Below, piece by piece: positions 46,760 through 59,205 of a DNA stretch of 64,000 nucleotides. Within the stretch, counting starts at the first letter, position 1; each line of letters begins with the position of its first letter. Below the pieces are notes generated by a model. That model was not told the DNA's origin. It searched no databases and was given only the letters and a program-made list of their open reading frames with translations. The translations under genes were made by a program, and so were the position numbers. This DNA comes from Cyclina sinensis (Eukaryota > Mollusca > Bivalvia > Venerida > Veneridae), in the NCBI GenBank assembly GCA_012932295.1, contig JAAONU010000014.1, positions 1-64,000 on the forward strand. The letters are read 5' to 3'.

Positions 46760-49700
46760 GCACGCACGCACGCACGCACGCGCGCGCGTTTTAATCAAAA
46801 TAATAACGGCAGTCGGTTATAATCGTTTTGAAACTAGCGCTTCAAAAGTTATAGCAAAAATAAATTTGGCGTGAAAAACAGGATTCCATATGATAACTCT
46901 GTCTAAGATACGTGCGTTTACAATCTGTGTTGTAAAACATAAAGCGCTTATATGCAAGATTATGGAATTTAAGAACTAGCATTCATAAATACAATATTGC
47001 GACAGTGTTGTTTATTTATCTATATTCTACTTTTTACAGTGAAAATGAAAAACTGAAAAATGAGAAAGAGTCCATTGAAAAGTAAGTTTACTTATATTAT
47101 GTCTGCAATAAGATACAGTAAAAGCAGTTTTGAGATAGCGTATACATTGTATTTTCAAATATCGTACTGCAATTTTGAATATATCTGTTGCCCTATCAAT
47201 GAACACTTTTTTATTCAAGATTTTTAAAATACATATTGGCAACCAGCTGAATTTGTTTATTTGCCAGATAATGACATGCGAAGGTATACAATAATATGAA
47301 CAGAAAATACACACTTTATCCATCTCTTTCAGGGCCAGTCAAAAGAATATCCAGAAACTGACAGAAATGGAGAACGAAATGAAACAAATGAAAGAAGACC
47401 ACAAGAGAGACATCCAAGCAAAGGAATTGTGAGATTTTTTTATCTCCCTTAACTTAAACCGCCTGATTAAATACATTTTAAAAATAATGTTTATAGTGAG
47501 TCTGGTACTATGTCATGTTCAAAATGTTATTGTCTACAAAATTATTAACTACATAAAAGAAGATAAATACTAGTAGCTTACCTGTTTGAGAAATGTAAAA
47601 AATCAGTTAATTGAAAAAAAAGCTGGAATCTTACATTTTGTCAGTTTAAGTTTTGTAAAAAACTTGGATTTAACAAACAAACTAAAAATGTATAACAAGT
47701 TTTTCATTTTAAATCGATTTAGAATTTCTAGCAAAGTACTTTATATTCCTTGAAAAGGACAAGCATGCTGAGTATAAAACAACAATGCTATTGGGAGTTT
47801 GGGAGTTGTCTCCATTGCGTAATCATACTTGTCGTTTTTTTTGGTTTTTTTGTTTGTTTGTTTTTTTTTTTTTTTATTTTATCTAAGTTCTTATCATTAT
47901 CACTTTGCAAAAGCACTCATTCTTTACTTTTTTTTAAAATCTGAAATGACTATTTGATTTTGTCGTCAAAGGGAATTAAGTATAACTGTGTAATATTTTG
48001 GATGAAACTTTTATAGTGCATATTATGCATATTACAAATCATTTAGCTTTAGAATAAATTTCTTAGTCAAATATTAGTACTGCATGAAACTCACAAAAAC
48101 TTGTAATTATAATTGTTATAATTATGATGCCTGCGCTCCAGACGTTACTAGAAAATTAATTACCTTAAACGAAATCTGGCGATGAAAAAAGATTAAATAT
48201 AATATAGCTGATTGCTAAAAAAGCATTTCATTATCTCCCTTTAAGATATGTAAAAACTCTGTTGTAAAACATATAATGCATACAATCTTGAACCGCCCGA
48301 AACACGCTTATACAAGCTTATGGAATATTAAAACGAGCATTCATTAATACAATATTTTGATCGTAATGTATAGACAACTCTTCTCTACTTTTTCTGTAAA
48401 AATGAAAAACTGAAAAATAAAAAGGAGACCATTCAAAAGTAAGTTTACACTAAATATGTCTTCGGAATAAGATAAAACAAAAGCAGATTCAAGGTAGCGT
48501 ATATTTTTAAATATCGAAATGTCGTTCCGAAAATATCTCTTGCTCTTTTAATGAACATTTGTTTATTCTAGACTGGTTTATTTACTATTATATTATTTAT
48601 TATAACTGCAATTCGCTTATTGACTAGGTAAAGGTATACGATTATGTTCAATAATACAAACAGAAAGTAAAAACTTTACTTGTCTCTTTAAGGTCCAGTC
48701 AAGAATATATCCAGAAACTGACGGACATGGAGAATAAGATGACACAAATGAAAGAAGACCACAAGAAAGACATTGAAGCAAAGGAATCGTAAGTGAGACA
48801 ATATTAATCATTCAGTGAATAGTGGTTCAGTAAAATACGATCGTTGAATATAAAAAAATCACTAGTTTTACATTCCATTTTTGTTTCCAAACAAATATAA
48901 AACTCTAAATGTTAAAGATGTAAATTTAACCAACAGTAAAATGCAATACGTCTTTAAATTAAAAAGAAATTTTGAGATTTACTTTTGTAGCATTTTGTGA
49001 ATGACAAAGGATTAATAAAAACTTGAGAATGAAAATGATCATTATTTAAAGGGTATCATACGTAATTCAAAACAAATCTTTCCATCATTTGGAAACGGAT
49101 TTGATTTGTACTGAATACTATACCGATTATGAAACATGACATAAAAATTAGAATGAGATGAAAATTAAAAGCTTGTACGAACCGGGAAATGGCCTCCACT
49201 ATCAACAATTTTTCTGTTTTCTTTTTTAATATCGTATTTGATTTTTGTTTGAAATAAATAATGCCAACTACATTAGTAATATAAATAACCCTTTTTAGTG
49301 TTTCTTATATTTTTATTGATATTGAGCGATGTTATTGTTTAAGCCAAATAGCTCAACTAAAGAAAGATAAAGGAGCGGGTGACAAGACAGGTGGTACAAG
49401 CGCTAGAGCAGAGATGAAAGGATCAAATGACAAGTTAGAACAGACTAAGAAAGAATTGAATGAAGCTAAACAAGAGATAGAAGAGTTAAAACAAAGGTAT
49501 GTATTCCATAAACTCTGTATAACTTTAACATCATTTCGTGTTACTTGTGGCCGATTGGCATTTATATATATTTACATCAAACCTCGTCAAGTAGAACATA
49601 TGAGATCCAGTTTTGCATACATATTCATCGTAAAAAAAGACATCATAAATCACCTAGAATACATCATTATCAATGTACGTTTCATTCCTTACGAATTATT

Positions 49701-52700
49701 TTCATTAGCTTAAACATTTTGTACATCATAACATTGAAAAAGAATGTCTGGATACAGTACACTTTGAAAAGTGAATAGATACAGAATATCGAATAAGATT
49801 GTCCTTAACAACATGATGTGTTCAGACACTTATACAGCTTGCTGCACGTCTAGAATGCATTTAAGTTGTACACCAGACACTCTGTTAAACTAACTTAAGC
49901 AAATCAGACATATTTCATTAAAAATAATTATGAAATCAAACTCAGATTTTATAAAAAGTCGACAAGTTGCAATTAAGATACTTGTTTCTTAAAAACTGTC
50001 TTTTGTCTCTATTAACACCCAGAGGCCAGTGCGGCAGACTCGAACAAATGTTAATGCAGCTATTCAGTTACAAATAGTATAATATGGATAAAATACAAGA
50101 ACTGTTGATTTTTATTTCTTAAAAAAATGAAATGATACAGTGGAAGGGAACTTGTTTCTTTTTCATTTTTATATTTCTGTATATTCAAGGTTAAGTAAAG
50201 TTATTGGTGCAAAAATAACCGATGACAATCCTGACATTACCGATTTGAGCGACTTAAACCGACCAACAAAATTAGCAGAAAGATATTCAGAGCTTTATGA
50301 TAACGAATGGACGGACGCGTATGAAGAGGTCGAAAATGAGTACAGCAGTGAGCTAGAAGTCATCAAACACTTGTACCAATCGCTAATGGTAAGTTACTGT
50401 GCTTCTCGAATGGTTTGTGCCGATGAGTTTAGTGTGCCACGTCGGCCTGTGTTTTCCACTTCCACATTACATGTGTAGGATTACTTGTATTGAAATATTG
50501 TTTGATTTACTCCAGCCATACCAAAAAAAAAAATGAAATTTCATTGTTTCAAATAAACTCGTTTAAGCGCATTTTGTTACGACTGTTCTTTTTTATGCCA
50601 GCGATTTCCCTCATTGGAACATATTAATCTGATTTATAATCATGTGAAATAGTTAAATTTCGATCAAAAATTAGACATACTCAATTATAGAATTGAATGA
50701 AATCTGTTCGTATGAATGGCTTGACTTTACGTATTTGCTCTCACTAAAGTATTAGGCAGGATTTACTCACATTACACTTCTGTTTTCAGGATATATATGA
50801 ATTCTGCCAGAAAACGTCAGATGAATATGCAAAAAATTTAAAAGCATGTGCTTTTAGTCTTCCTTCTGGTGGCAATAAGCGGCCCAAATCTGCAAAGGTG
50901 AGAAAATAACACAGTTGTCAGGCATTGACTAACAGTAATATATGGTTACGTGAAATTCTGTAACTGTTTCAAATGCAGGTAGTATGAACCAATATTGGTG
51001 AAAACATTAATAGAATAATCGGTTTAAATAACCTGTGTACATTACGACACAAAAAAACAAGAGGGCCATGATGGCCCTGTATCGCTCACCTGAGTATGAC
51101 TGCTTTAAACAAAGTTGCTATGGACCTGGTTATTTGACCCCAGATGGCCCATATTCAAACTTGACCTAGAAATTATTGAAACAATCTCTTTGACAAATTT
51201 CAAGGTTATTTGTACTGAAAATGTTATCTCTAGAGTGTTAACAAGATTTTTCCATATTTGGGCTCTATGACCTAGTTTTTGACCCCAGATTACCCATATC
51301 CAAACTTGAGCTACAAATCATCAAAACAACCTTCCTGACAAATTTCCAGGACATTTGGACTGAAAATGTAGCCTCTAGAGTGTGTACAAAGTTTTTCAAT
51401 ATTTGGGCTCTGTGACCTAAATGTTTTGACTTCAGATGACCCATATTCAAATTTGACCTAGAAACCATACATTATGCTTTCTGACAAATTTCCAGGTTAT
51501 TTGGAATTAAAATGTTACCTCTAGAGGATTAACAAGGTTTTTTCAATATTTGGGCTCTGTGACCTAGTTTTTGACCCAAGATGACCCATACTCCAACTTG
51601 AGCTAGAAATCATCAAGAAAACCTGTCTGACAAATTTCCAGGATATTTGGACTGAAAATGTAACCTCTGGAGTGTTAAAAAGTTTTTTACATATTTGAAC
51701 CATGTGACCTAGTTTTTGATCCCAGATGACCCATATCCAAATCTGAGCTAGAAATCTTTGAAACAATCTTTCTGACAAATTTCAAGGACATTTGGACTAA
51801 AAATGTAACCTCTAGAGGATTAACAAGGTTTTTCTACTTTCGGGCTCTGTGACCTAGTTTTTGACCCCAGAAAACCTATATTCAAAACTAAGCTAGAAAT
51901 CATCGATAGAACCTTTCTGACAAATTTCCAGGTTATTTGGACTGAAAATGCCACCTTTAGAATGTTAACAAGGTTTTTCCATATTTGGACTCAGTGACCT
52001 AGTTTGTGATTCCAGGTGACCCATATTCGAACTTGATCTAGAAATCCTCAAGGCAACTTTTCTGACAAATTTCCAGATTATTTGGGCTGAAAATGTAACC
52101 TCTAGAGTGTTAACAAGGTTTTTCCATATTTGGGCTCTGTGACCTAGTTTTTGACCCAAGATGACCCATACTCCAACTTGAGCTAGAAATCATCAAGAAA
52201 ACCTGTCTGACAAATTTCCAGGATATTTGGACTGAAAATGTAACCTCTGGAGTGTTAAAAAGTTTTTTACATATTTGAACCATGTGACCTAGTTTTTGAT
52301 CCCAGATGACCCATATCCAAATCTGAGCTAGAAATCTTTGAAACAATCTTTCTGACAAATTTCAAGGACATTTGGACTAAAAATGTAACCTCTAGAGGAT
52401 TAACAAGGTTTTTTTCTACTTTCGGGCTCTGTGACCTAGTTTTTGACCCCAGATGACCCATATTCGAATTTGATCTAGAAATCCTCAAGGCAACTTTTCT
52501 GACAAATTTCCAGATTATTTGGGCTGAAAATGTAACCTCTAGAGTGTTAACAAGGTTTTTCCATATTTGGGCTCCGTGACCTAGTTTTTGACCCCAGATG
52601 ACCCATATTTAAACTTGACCTAGAAATTGTCAAAGCAACCTTTCTGACAAATTTCCAGATTATTTGGGCTGAAAATGTAACCTCTAGAGTGTTAACAAGG

Positions 52701-54245
52701 TTTTTCCATATTTGGACTCTGTGACCTAGTTTTTGACCCCAGATGACCCATATTTGAACTTGACCTAGAAATTGTCAAAACAACCTTTTTGACAAATTTC
52801 CAGATTATTTGGGCTGAAAATGTAACCTCTAGAGTGTTAACAAGATTTTTCTATATTTGGGCTCCGTGACCTAGTTTTTGAACCCAGATGACCCATATTT
52901 GAACTTGAGCTAGAAATCATCAATAGAACCTTTCTGACAAATTTCCAGGATATTTGGACTGAAAAAGTAGCCTCTAGAGTGTTAACAAGGTTTTTCTATA
53001 TTTGGGCTCTGTGACCTAGTTTTCCAACCCTGATAACCCATGTTCGAACTCGTCCGAGATATCAATGAGACAAACATCCCGTGCAAGTTTCATGACAATT
53101 GAGGCAAAAATGTGACCACTAGAGTGTTAACGAACTAATTGTGGACGGACGGACGGACGGACGGACGGACGACGGACGACGGACAAAAAGTGATCAGAAA
53201 AGCTCACTCTGTCACTACGTGACAGGTGAGCTAATAAGAAACATGAATGAAATACTTGTGCCTGTAACTGTTAAAAAATGTTCTAAGAAAAAGAAGGGCA
53301 TTAATTTGAATATTATCTTTTCCCACAACTAATGTGTAAAATTTAACGAATACGTTGACAGGTATACAATATTACAAAGAACTAACACTAATACAAAATT
53401 AATGTAAAAGTAATCTTTAAATATGCAGATAGACGTTGCGAGCATGCGACAACTGAAAGAGCTAAGGAAAAGTTTTGCTCAAAATCTCGTGGAAAACGTG
53501 TTTCAGGTTTGTAATATATCAGTTCCTATGCCACTCATAACACACCCATCAATACCCAAAACAGGATTTATGATATTTTTCTTCAGCGCAAGTCATGCTC
53601 ATCATTTAAAGTGATCAAAGAAGAATTGTTTATTCCTTCCTTCTATCTATAGACATGATGCAAGAATTTTCTGAAGTCTAACACCCATATATTGTATAAC
53701 CAATACGAGAACACGTAACGGGTTCAGCACAGTGATCAACATTCATTATTTCTTCAATTTTCTTGAGTTTGGTCTTTAGTCACTATTCTGTTAAAATGTT
53801 AAAAAAGAATGTCGTTAATTCGATAATAATTCTTTTGTAGCTATTTTAACTGAATTCCTTTCTTATTAATGAAATCAACCGTTGTTATGACATCATTTGT
53901 TTCTGAACTTTGCAATTATGTTTGTCCTTGTCTGCATATAAAGAAATATATTAATGTCATTTTACAATTAAATTTTAGCACTACATAGAAAGTAAGAAAC
54001 TGGACGTAAAGAAAAAACCTAAGACTGAGAAATTTATCAGAGAGTGTGTAAGAGTTTGCTGGCTGATGAGCAGTCAAGATCCGCCGGTAATCCTCGATAC
54101 ATCAAACGTAAAAGGTGCATTCGACGGAGACAGATTCAGAACTTATACAAAAAGTGGAAAAAATGTTGATTTTGTTGTCTGGCCTCCAATGTTACTTCAC
54201 AAAAATGGACCATTACTTGGTAAAGGCGTTGCTCAAGGAAAATAG
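40872..54245 (+). CDS. SPATA18: Coiled-coil protein with C-terminal mitochondria-eating (MIEAP) domain, 19 exons
   Basis: Exons: 40872-40954, 41361-41441, 41728-41769, 41915-41956, 42778-42858, 43319-43348, 43695-43763, 44051-44119, 44872-45000, 45409-45510, 45984-46025, 47040-47081, 47333-47428, 48693-48788, 49344-49496, 50190-50388, 50790-50897, 53429-53506, 53979-54245. Together they give 602 aa. A Lys-rich start leads into a Lys/Glu-rich coiled coil (to about residue 385). The C-terminal domain has NRPTKLAERYSELYDNEW, IYEFCQK, VCWLMSSQDPP and VVWPPMLLHKNGPLLGKGVA, the pattern of MIEAP/SPATA18, which in vertebrates acts in mitochondrial quality control. Every intron from 1 to 15 is phase 2. 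Exons 2 and 5 are duplicates, as are 13 and 14. The start of exon 7 is uncertain: the better-looking acceptor (43717) breaks frame, the upstream one (43695) keeps it. Intron 17 holds a 2.2-kb tandem-core element. Bivalves often carry several such genes, so orthology is not certain. Confidence 0.8.
41507..41540 (+). repeat. AG microsatellite in intron 2 of the MIEAP-like gene
   Basis: An almost pure GA run, preceded by TTTACAGAGAGAGGG. Confidence 0.85.
43855..43930 (+). repeat. GAT-rich imperfect microsatellite
   Basis: Imperfect TGATGATGAT and GATAATGAT repeats in an intron. Confidence 0.6.
46735..46789 (+). repeat. Compound AC / GCAC / GC microsatellite
   Basis: ACACAC passes into GCACGCACGCAC and then GCGCGCG; this is potential Z-forming DNA in an intron. 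Confidence 0.9.
48402..48439 (+). pseudogene. Decayed duplicate of exon 12 in the MIEAP-like gene
   Basis: AAATGAAAAACTGAAAAA and ACCATTCAAAAGTAAGT match exon 12 (47040-47081) and its donor. At the place of the acceptor, where exon 12 has TTTTTACAGTG, this copy reads TTTTTCTGTAA, so the AG is gone. Skipping it leaves the frame intact because both neighbouring introns are phase 2. Confidence 0.75.
51055..53238. mobile_element. Tandem-core element with GCTCACCTG ends, in intron 17 of the MIEAP-like gene
   Basis: The left end has GGCCATGATGGCC and GCTCACCTGAG; the right end has CAGGTGAGC, forming short terminal inverted repeats. The body is about 14 units of 145 bp with GTTAACAAGGTTTTTCC, CTCTGTGACCTAGTTTTTGA, CAGATGACCCATATT, TCTGACAAATTTCCAG and GAAAATGTAACCTCTAGAG. 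A GGAC run (53142-53170) and TCACTACGTGACAGGTGAGC close it. Open frames on the minus strand are unit translations. No transposase is present. Confidence 0.85.
53142..53183 (+). repeat. GGAC microsatellite
   Basis: GGACGGACGGAC run at the right end of the tandem-core element. Confidence 0.9.
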
Positions 54246-56267
54246 TTTCCTAATTTGCTAGCAGAAGAAAAACAAAAAAAAAAAATAGAAAAAATTAAAA
54301 TTAGGTATTTTACTTCCTGCAGATCTCTTAACAACTATATTACTTTAAGTTAATATGAAAAATGAAAATTTGAAATTAACAGGACAGAATTCTATAACAT
54401 ATATCTTTTTAATTCTTTCCATAAAAGTCAGGAATAGGAAACGGATTATTTTTTGTGGAATTTGACTTTACGGAAATAAGAATTTGCAAAGAAGTCCAAT
54501 TTTAAAATAGGGTTTGAAAAAAACGTTATTCAGTGACCTTTATTAAAGGCATACAAGATCAAAATGATAGGAGTCTTCAGCCAAATTCATATTGCATTGA
54601 TGGAAGTGACGTCTCTGTCGTGTGTCGTTGTAGCGTCCTGTCTCAATAGCTGAATTATTTAAATACGATTAGATATTTGTATTTAATATCCACGTTATTT
54701 TGAAGATTCGTCTCCACTAAATTTCACGCTGCGAGTAAACAGTAATGCAAATGTTTGAATTTGAACCGTTATTGTTGGTGTACCACGTTTGTTTAAAGAT
54801 ATCTGATATCATTTGTTTTAGAAAAAGATCTTTATCATTCCATCTAGATTGTTGAGGCCCATAAATTTCCAAGACCTATTTGTTTTAATAAAAGTAGTAT
54901 ATGATGCGCTCAGTTTAAACTGTCGTTATATGTTTTAAATTGTTTGCGTCATTCAACAACAATTAATAGATATTGATGTTCAAGAAATTCCTTGATTTTG
55001 ATATATGTTTTCAATATGTTGCCATGTTTCAATCCAACTTGAGAAGAGCAAAATTCAGACTCTTTACCATTATATCGAAAACGCTTTGATACTTCCATAA
55101 ATTGCCCTAACTGCTGAAACAAATTTGAAACTTGATTTGATCATTTTAAAACGCATCGCCTTTATGTGTTTGCTTTGAACAATTTACCGGACAAGACGTT
55201 TTTTTTTCAAAAGAAAAAGACTGACCACCGTGATCGGGAATTCCGTTATTTCATTTACCTTAAAATGGTGTTAAATGGTTAAAAAATTGTCACTATACAT
55301 TAAGAGGCAGTCGACCGTGCTCGAACCAGTCTATGAATATTAGACTATCACTTGTGATGTTGATCAATTGCATCGGTTCCAGTCGTAACAATTATATAAT
55401 CTTATTTGGTGTATAAAGACCAAGAACGTAATAAGGATCTATTGCATCTCATCTTCTTTTATAGTATGACTTTAAAGATGCGCGAAGATTTTTACCATAC
55501 AAGTTTGCTTATTCGCTACACTCTTAGTATCTGGGATTAAGCTTTGATAAGACGAAACATAAAAGGCGACAAAGATATGAAAGCCACACATTGACAGTTT
55601 TGTAAATGATTTCATCTCTCTGCACGAGGCGTACACGGGGTTTGCTTCCATCTTTTCATCTGAGACATCACAAAGTAAGAGCCTTTTGATCTATGATGCT
55701 GATGATACTGCTGTCTAAAAAGCTTACTGCTTAAAAAAGCAATACGGTTTTGAAGGCAATATATAGCAACTACAAGTAATATATATGAGCTACATGAAGA
55801 GCTGCTCCATCTCACTGTTCCAGAAGTCCAAGAGGTCCATAAATGAGTAATAAAGCTGTCGGCAATAATTGCAGTACGCTTTTTTTTAAAAAAAAGCTGT
55901 TATTATAGAAGTACAAGTCAGTTAAAAGTAAACCCATTTTATTCTTGAAATAGACTTGTCATGATTTGCCAACGATTCTGAGAAACAGGTTTAAAAAGGC
56001 AATTAAAAAAGTAAAGACATTTGCTCAGAAAATTTCTTGTAATTAAAAACCCGGTACTAAAGAAACCAGATGCAAGAACATCAACTGAACTCATGAAAGT
56101 AGATACTGACAAAGGCACAACAAAAACACAGTCGTTTAGGCAGACTATATGGGTGTGTCAATTACCGAAGATAGCACAATAAATACTTTACAATACAGTG
56201 TAAAAAAGTGGCGTTTTGTCTGAGGTAACAGTGAAGAGGTATGTTATGTGTAATTGAATACGATGTG
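54246..56267. other. Spacer after the MIEAP-like gene, no gene seen
   Basis: It contains the 3' untranslated region of the preceding gene; AATAAA at 54887-54892 is one possible poly(A) signal. A perfect A/T palindrome (AGC, T run, A run, GCT) lies near 55878-55899. No conserved frame is visible. Confidence 0.4.
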
Positions 56268-56268
56268 A

Positions 56269-56385
56269 TTGAATTTATATAGGCCCTGTTATTTGCTCGA
56301 AGGCAGTCGTATTGGACCCGAGGCAGAAGGCAGAGGGCCAGTTGGACTGTCTCGAGGACAAATAAAAGGGTCTATATCAATTTAA
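56269..56385. repeat. Imperfect palindrome, 117-bp hairpin
   Basis: TATATAGGCCCTGTTATTTG on the left pairs with CAAATAAAAGGGTCTATATC on the right, and the inner segments GGCAGTCGTATTGG and CCAGTTGGACTGTC also pair. Its GC-rich centre recalls the hairpin at 38465-38593, although the sequences differ. Confidence 0.6.
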
Positions 56386-57715
56386 TTATTTAATGACAAT
56401 TTTATTTCATAACAAAGTTTGTTCACCCTCCATATCTGTGAAACTTGTCGTCTGCTTGTGTTCATGAGAGTAACCAGTAGTGAAAAAAGCATATCGGGTA
56501 TTCACACGAATACTGTCCTAAGCTCGTACACAACCTTTTTTTGGTACTCACTTTGTACTGCTAAACAAGTTAAACGTCGATAGAACCATTCCCAAGATTC
56601 CTAAATATCGAAAATGGCTGTCGTTTAAAGTTTAATTTTATATCAAGTTTCGGACATCGTCTGTAAGCCAAGCAAATTGAGCTACTAGAGAGCAAATATC
56701 AATATCGCTTTTCCGGCCCAATCAGTGTTATTCAGAAGGTCCACGTATCATCAAGTCAGGCGTCTGGTATATTATGAGGCGGATAATTATGGTTATGAAA
56801 TAAAGTGTGATATAACCTTCGAACACATCGGCTAGATTGACAGTGTACCTATTACACATTACAAGGTAAGCCAAACAACTACAGTTGAATTCACTTTGAT
56901 ACAAGCAATTATTCTGAACGGCCCTCGTAAAGCAGTCAAACCGTGTGTATTTTAAAATGGTATTTAACATATTTTCAACAAAATAAAACTGATAGGAGTG
57001 ACGCTTCCTTGCTAAAACTAAGAGTCTTTACGAATTCAATTACCCTTTATTCACGACAATTAGATTCAAACGTATATTTATTACGGACCTGCAGAAAATC
57101 TTTAACAGCTAAAATCTTGTTCAAGAAAGCAAAATGGCTGCTCACAACCAATTGTCAGCAGTTTTCCTAGTCGATACCTAACAGTTAGACAGACTGAGGG
57201 ACGTGGTCCGAATTATAACTTATACATGGTGCCGATACCACGTGGCTTGATATGTGGGGCTGAAATTTGTCAACAAACCGTCGATTCAGGTGATATATGT
57301 TTTGTGATAACTTTTTTTAATACATCATAATTCTTTGTCAGATAAAGCTTAGTGTCCGCTTCTTTTTGTAACACATATTGTCCTTAAATGTTTTATTCGC
57401 AAATATTTTTTTTTGTTGTTTTTAAAGTGCAACAGCGCATTTTAATGTCCTAAAGTTGTGATGATATAATTATGTAGAACCATATTATAAAAGCGATTCT
57501 AAAACTACCTTTCTAGTTTGTTTAAGAAACTAATTATATGTCCGGAACAAACATTAATTTCATAAAGAATGATCAAAATAGTGGAAGCAAAATATTTCCA
57601 TGTTACCAATAGAATTGTTTAAGAGCATAAAACATCATATATTTGCAAGCACGTCCTTTATTATTCTGATCGTGTGTCCAGTGTGCGTTTGTCATTTCAT
57701 TATTTTTATCTATCG
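56386..57715. other. Intergenic DNA, no gene seen
   Basis: AT-rich spacer with short unrecognised open frames on both strands. Confidence 0.35.
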
Positions 57716-57718
57716 TCT

Positions 57719-58818
57719 TTTTAGCTCACCTGAGCGATAGCTACCGTCTGTCTTTCGTACGTCAACAATTTGCATGAAGCCACATCTCCTTTTAAACTAC
57801 TCGGTCTATTTCAACTCCACTTTGTCAGAATGTTTCTATTATAGCCCCCTTTTAGAATTGTGGAATTTATTGCTTTCCATCCAGAACTCTCGTTGCTATG
57901 GCAACAAAAATGACACACTTCAAAGCTCTTCTCCTTAGCAAGACCTTTGCATGATTTGACTATAATTTTTTGCACAGTTATTCTGTTGGGGACCCTTTAT
58001 ATAAAAAAGGTATGAAATTTTTTGTAATCCGTGTAAAAAACATGGTCACCAGGGGCGAGGCTTACTTTTCCTTATATGTCTATATAGCGAACTTTAAAAA
58101 TAATCTTCTTAGAAAATGCAGGTTCAATCTGAAAATTATTTGGCACAAATGTTCGTTGGAGATTTCTTTAAACCCTATATAAACTTTTATATTTACTGCG
58201 ATCCGTAAAAAACATGGACGCCAAGGGCGTGGCTTATTTTTCATTTATGTCCTTATTAGATAACTTTGAAAATCTCGTTAAATCCCTGCGAAAATTTGTT
58301 TGCTAGGGAATATAGTACGGTCTGTCGGTCGGTCGGTATGCTGATAAATCTTGTGAAGCGAACTACTTCTACATTTCTAAGACTGTCGATTTGTAAGTTG
58401 TTGAGCATATTCACCAATAAGTGTAGATGTACGTGACGCCTCTTTCGCGCACATCCATACCCGCTCTGTGATCTTACGATGAAATTACTTCTACATTTCT
58501 AGGGCTATCGATTTGAAACTTTGTCATGACAAGATCTTGTTACGCGAACTACGTCCACATTTCTAGTACTATTGATTTGAAACGTGTGAATGTTCACCAA
58601 TAAGTATATATGTGCATGACTTGTTTTTGATGCATGCGAGTGCCCGTCTTGTGGTTTTGTGGCTTTTCATAACAACACTATTCTGCGATGAAAACTTCTT
58701 CCACATTTCTAGGGCTGTAGATTTTAAACTTGGTGTGCATGTTCAACAGAAAGTGTGGATGACGCGTTTTTACACACTCATCCACCTCCGGCGGACAAAA
58801 TATCAGGTGAGCGCCCAG
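57719..58818. mobile_element. Second tandem-core element with GCTCACCTG ends
   Basis: The left end reads TTTTTAGCTCACCTGAGCG and the right end ATATCAGGTGAGCG, inverted repeats of the same GCTCACCTGA type as the 51055 element. The core has repeated units with ACTTCTACATTTCTAG, GATTTGAAAC and TTCACCAATAAGT, preceded by GTCTGTCGGTCGGTCGGTATG-like runs. The core sequence differs from the other element. Units are diverged, so the insertion is older. Confidence 0.65.
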
Positions 58819-59205
58819 AACCATTTGGTACTCTTGCTTATTGACAAAAGTCCCCATAGTCATGAGAAGCAAGACATCGTCTAATTTAACTTTAATGCGT
58901 ATAGTCGACGCCAGAAGCGAAATTCAAAGGCAAACAGTAAAGCGTTGTTTACTGAAGGGCATTTGTTTATCTAGCATTCCAAAACTTCGAAACTCCACGG
59001 TCAGTAAGAATGAAGCGACAGCGTTTTCGCTTGCCCTGTGTTACATTTGCCAGCCAAAGAAGATGCAAACAGCCGACCACGCGCAACCAAACATCGGGAA
59101 AAAAATATAGAATCGGTTTTGTAGTATCATGGACAAGAATACTCCGTTGCGGAAATATCCACAGGGATATGCAATAATGTTATATACCTAAACAAAATTA
59201 TTATA
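58819..59205. other. Intergenic DNA with one unrecognised 89-codon frame
   Basis: An open frame at 58841-59110 on the plus strand overlaps no known repeat. Its product (with CYICQPKK near the end) is not recognised. There is no support beyond length, so it is not called as a gene. Confidence 0.3.

Larger units (their letters stand above)
46105..48788 (+). repeat. Tandem duplication of a 1.3-kb exon-intron block in the MIEAP-like gene
   Basis: Block A (about 46105-47410) and block B (about 47411-48788) run in parallel. Both start at an exon 3' end reading GCAAAGAAATTG or GCAAAGGAATTG, share intron blocks (TTGCGTAAGCATACTTGTCG against TTGCGTAATCATACTTGTCG; AACTTTTGGATGAA against ATTTTGGATGAA), and end with matched exon pairs 47040/47333 and 48402/48693. 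The start of block A is a remnant of a still earlier exon copy. Confidence 0.85.

Noticed and set aside
48361..48439. An additional active exon of the MIEAP-like gene
   Set aside because: The exon-like sequence and donor remain, but the acceptor AG has been lost; it was recorded as a decayed copy.
51265..52488. Five minus-strand open frames with similar products
   Set aside because: They repeat with the 145-bp units of the tandem-core element and share no known domain.
58841..59110. An 89-codon open frame as a small gene
   Set aside because: No recognised motif, no splice or promoter evidence, and the length is within chance.
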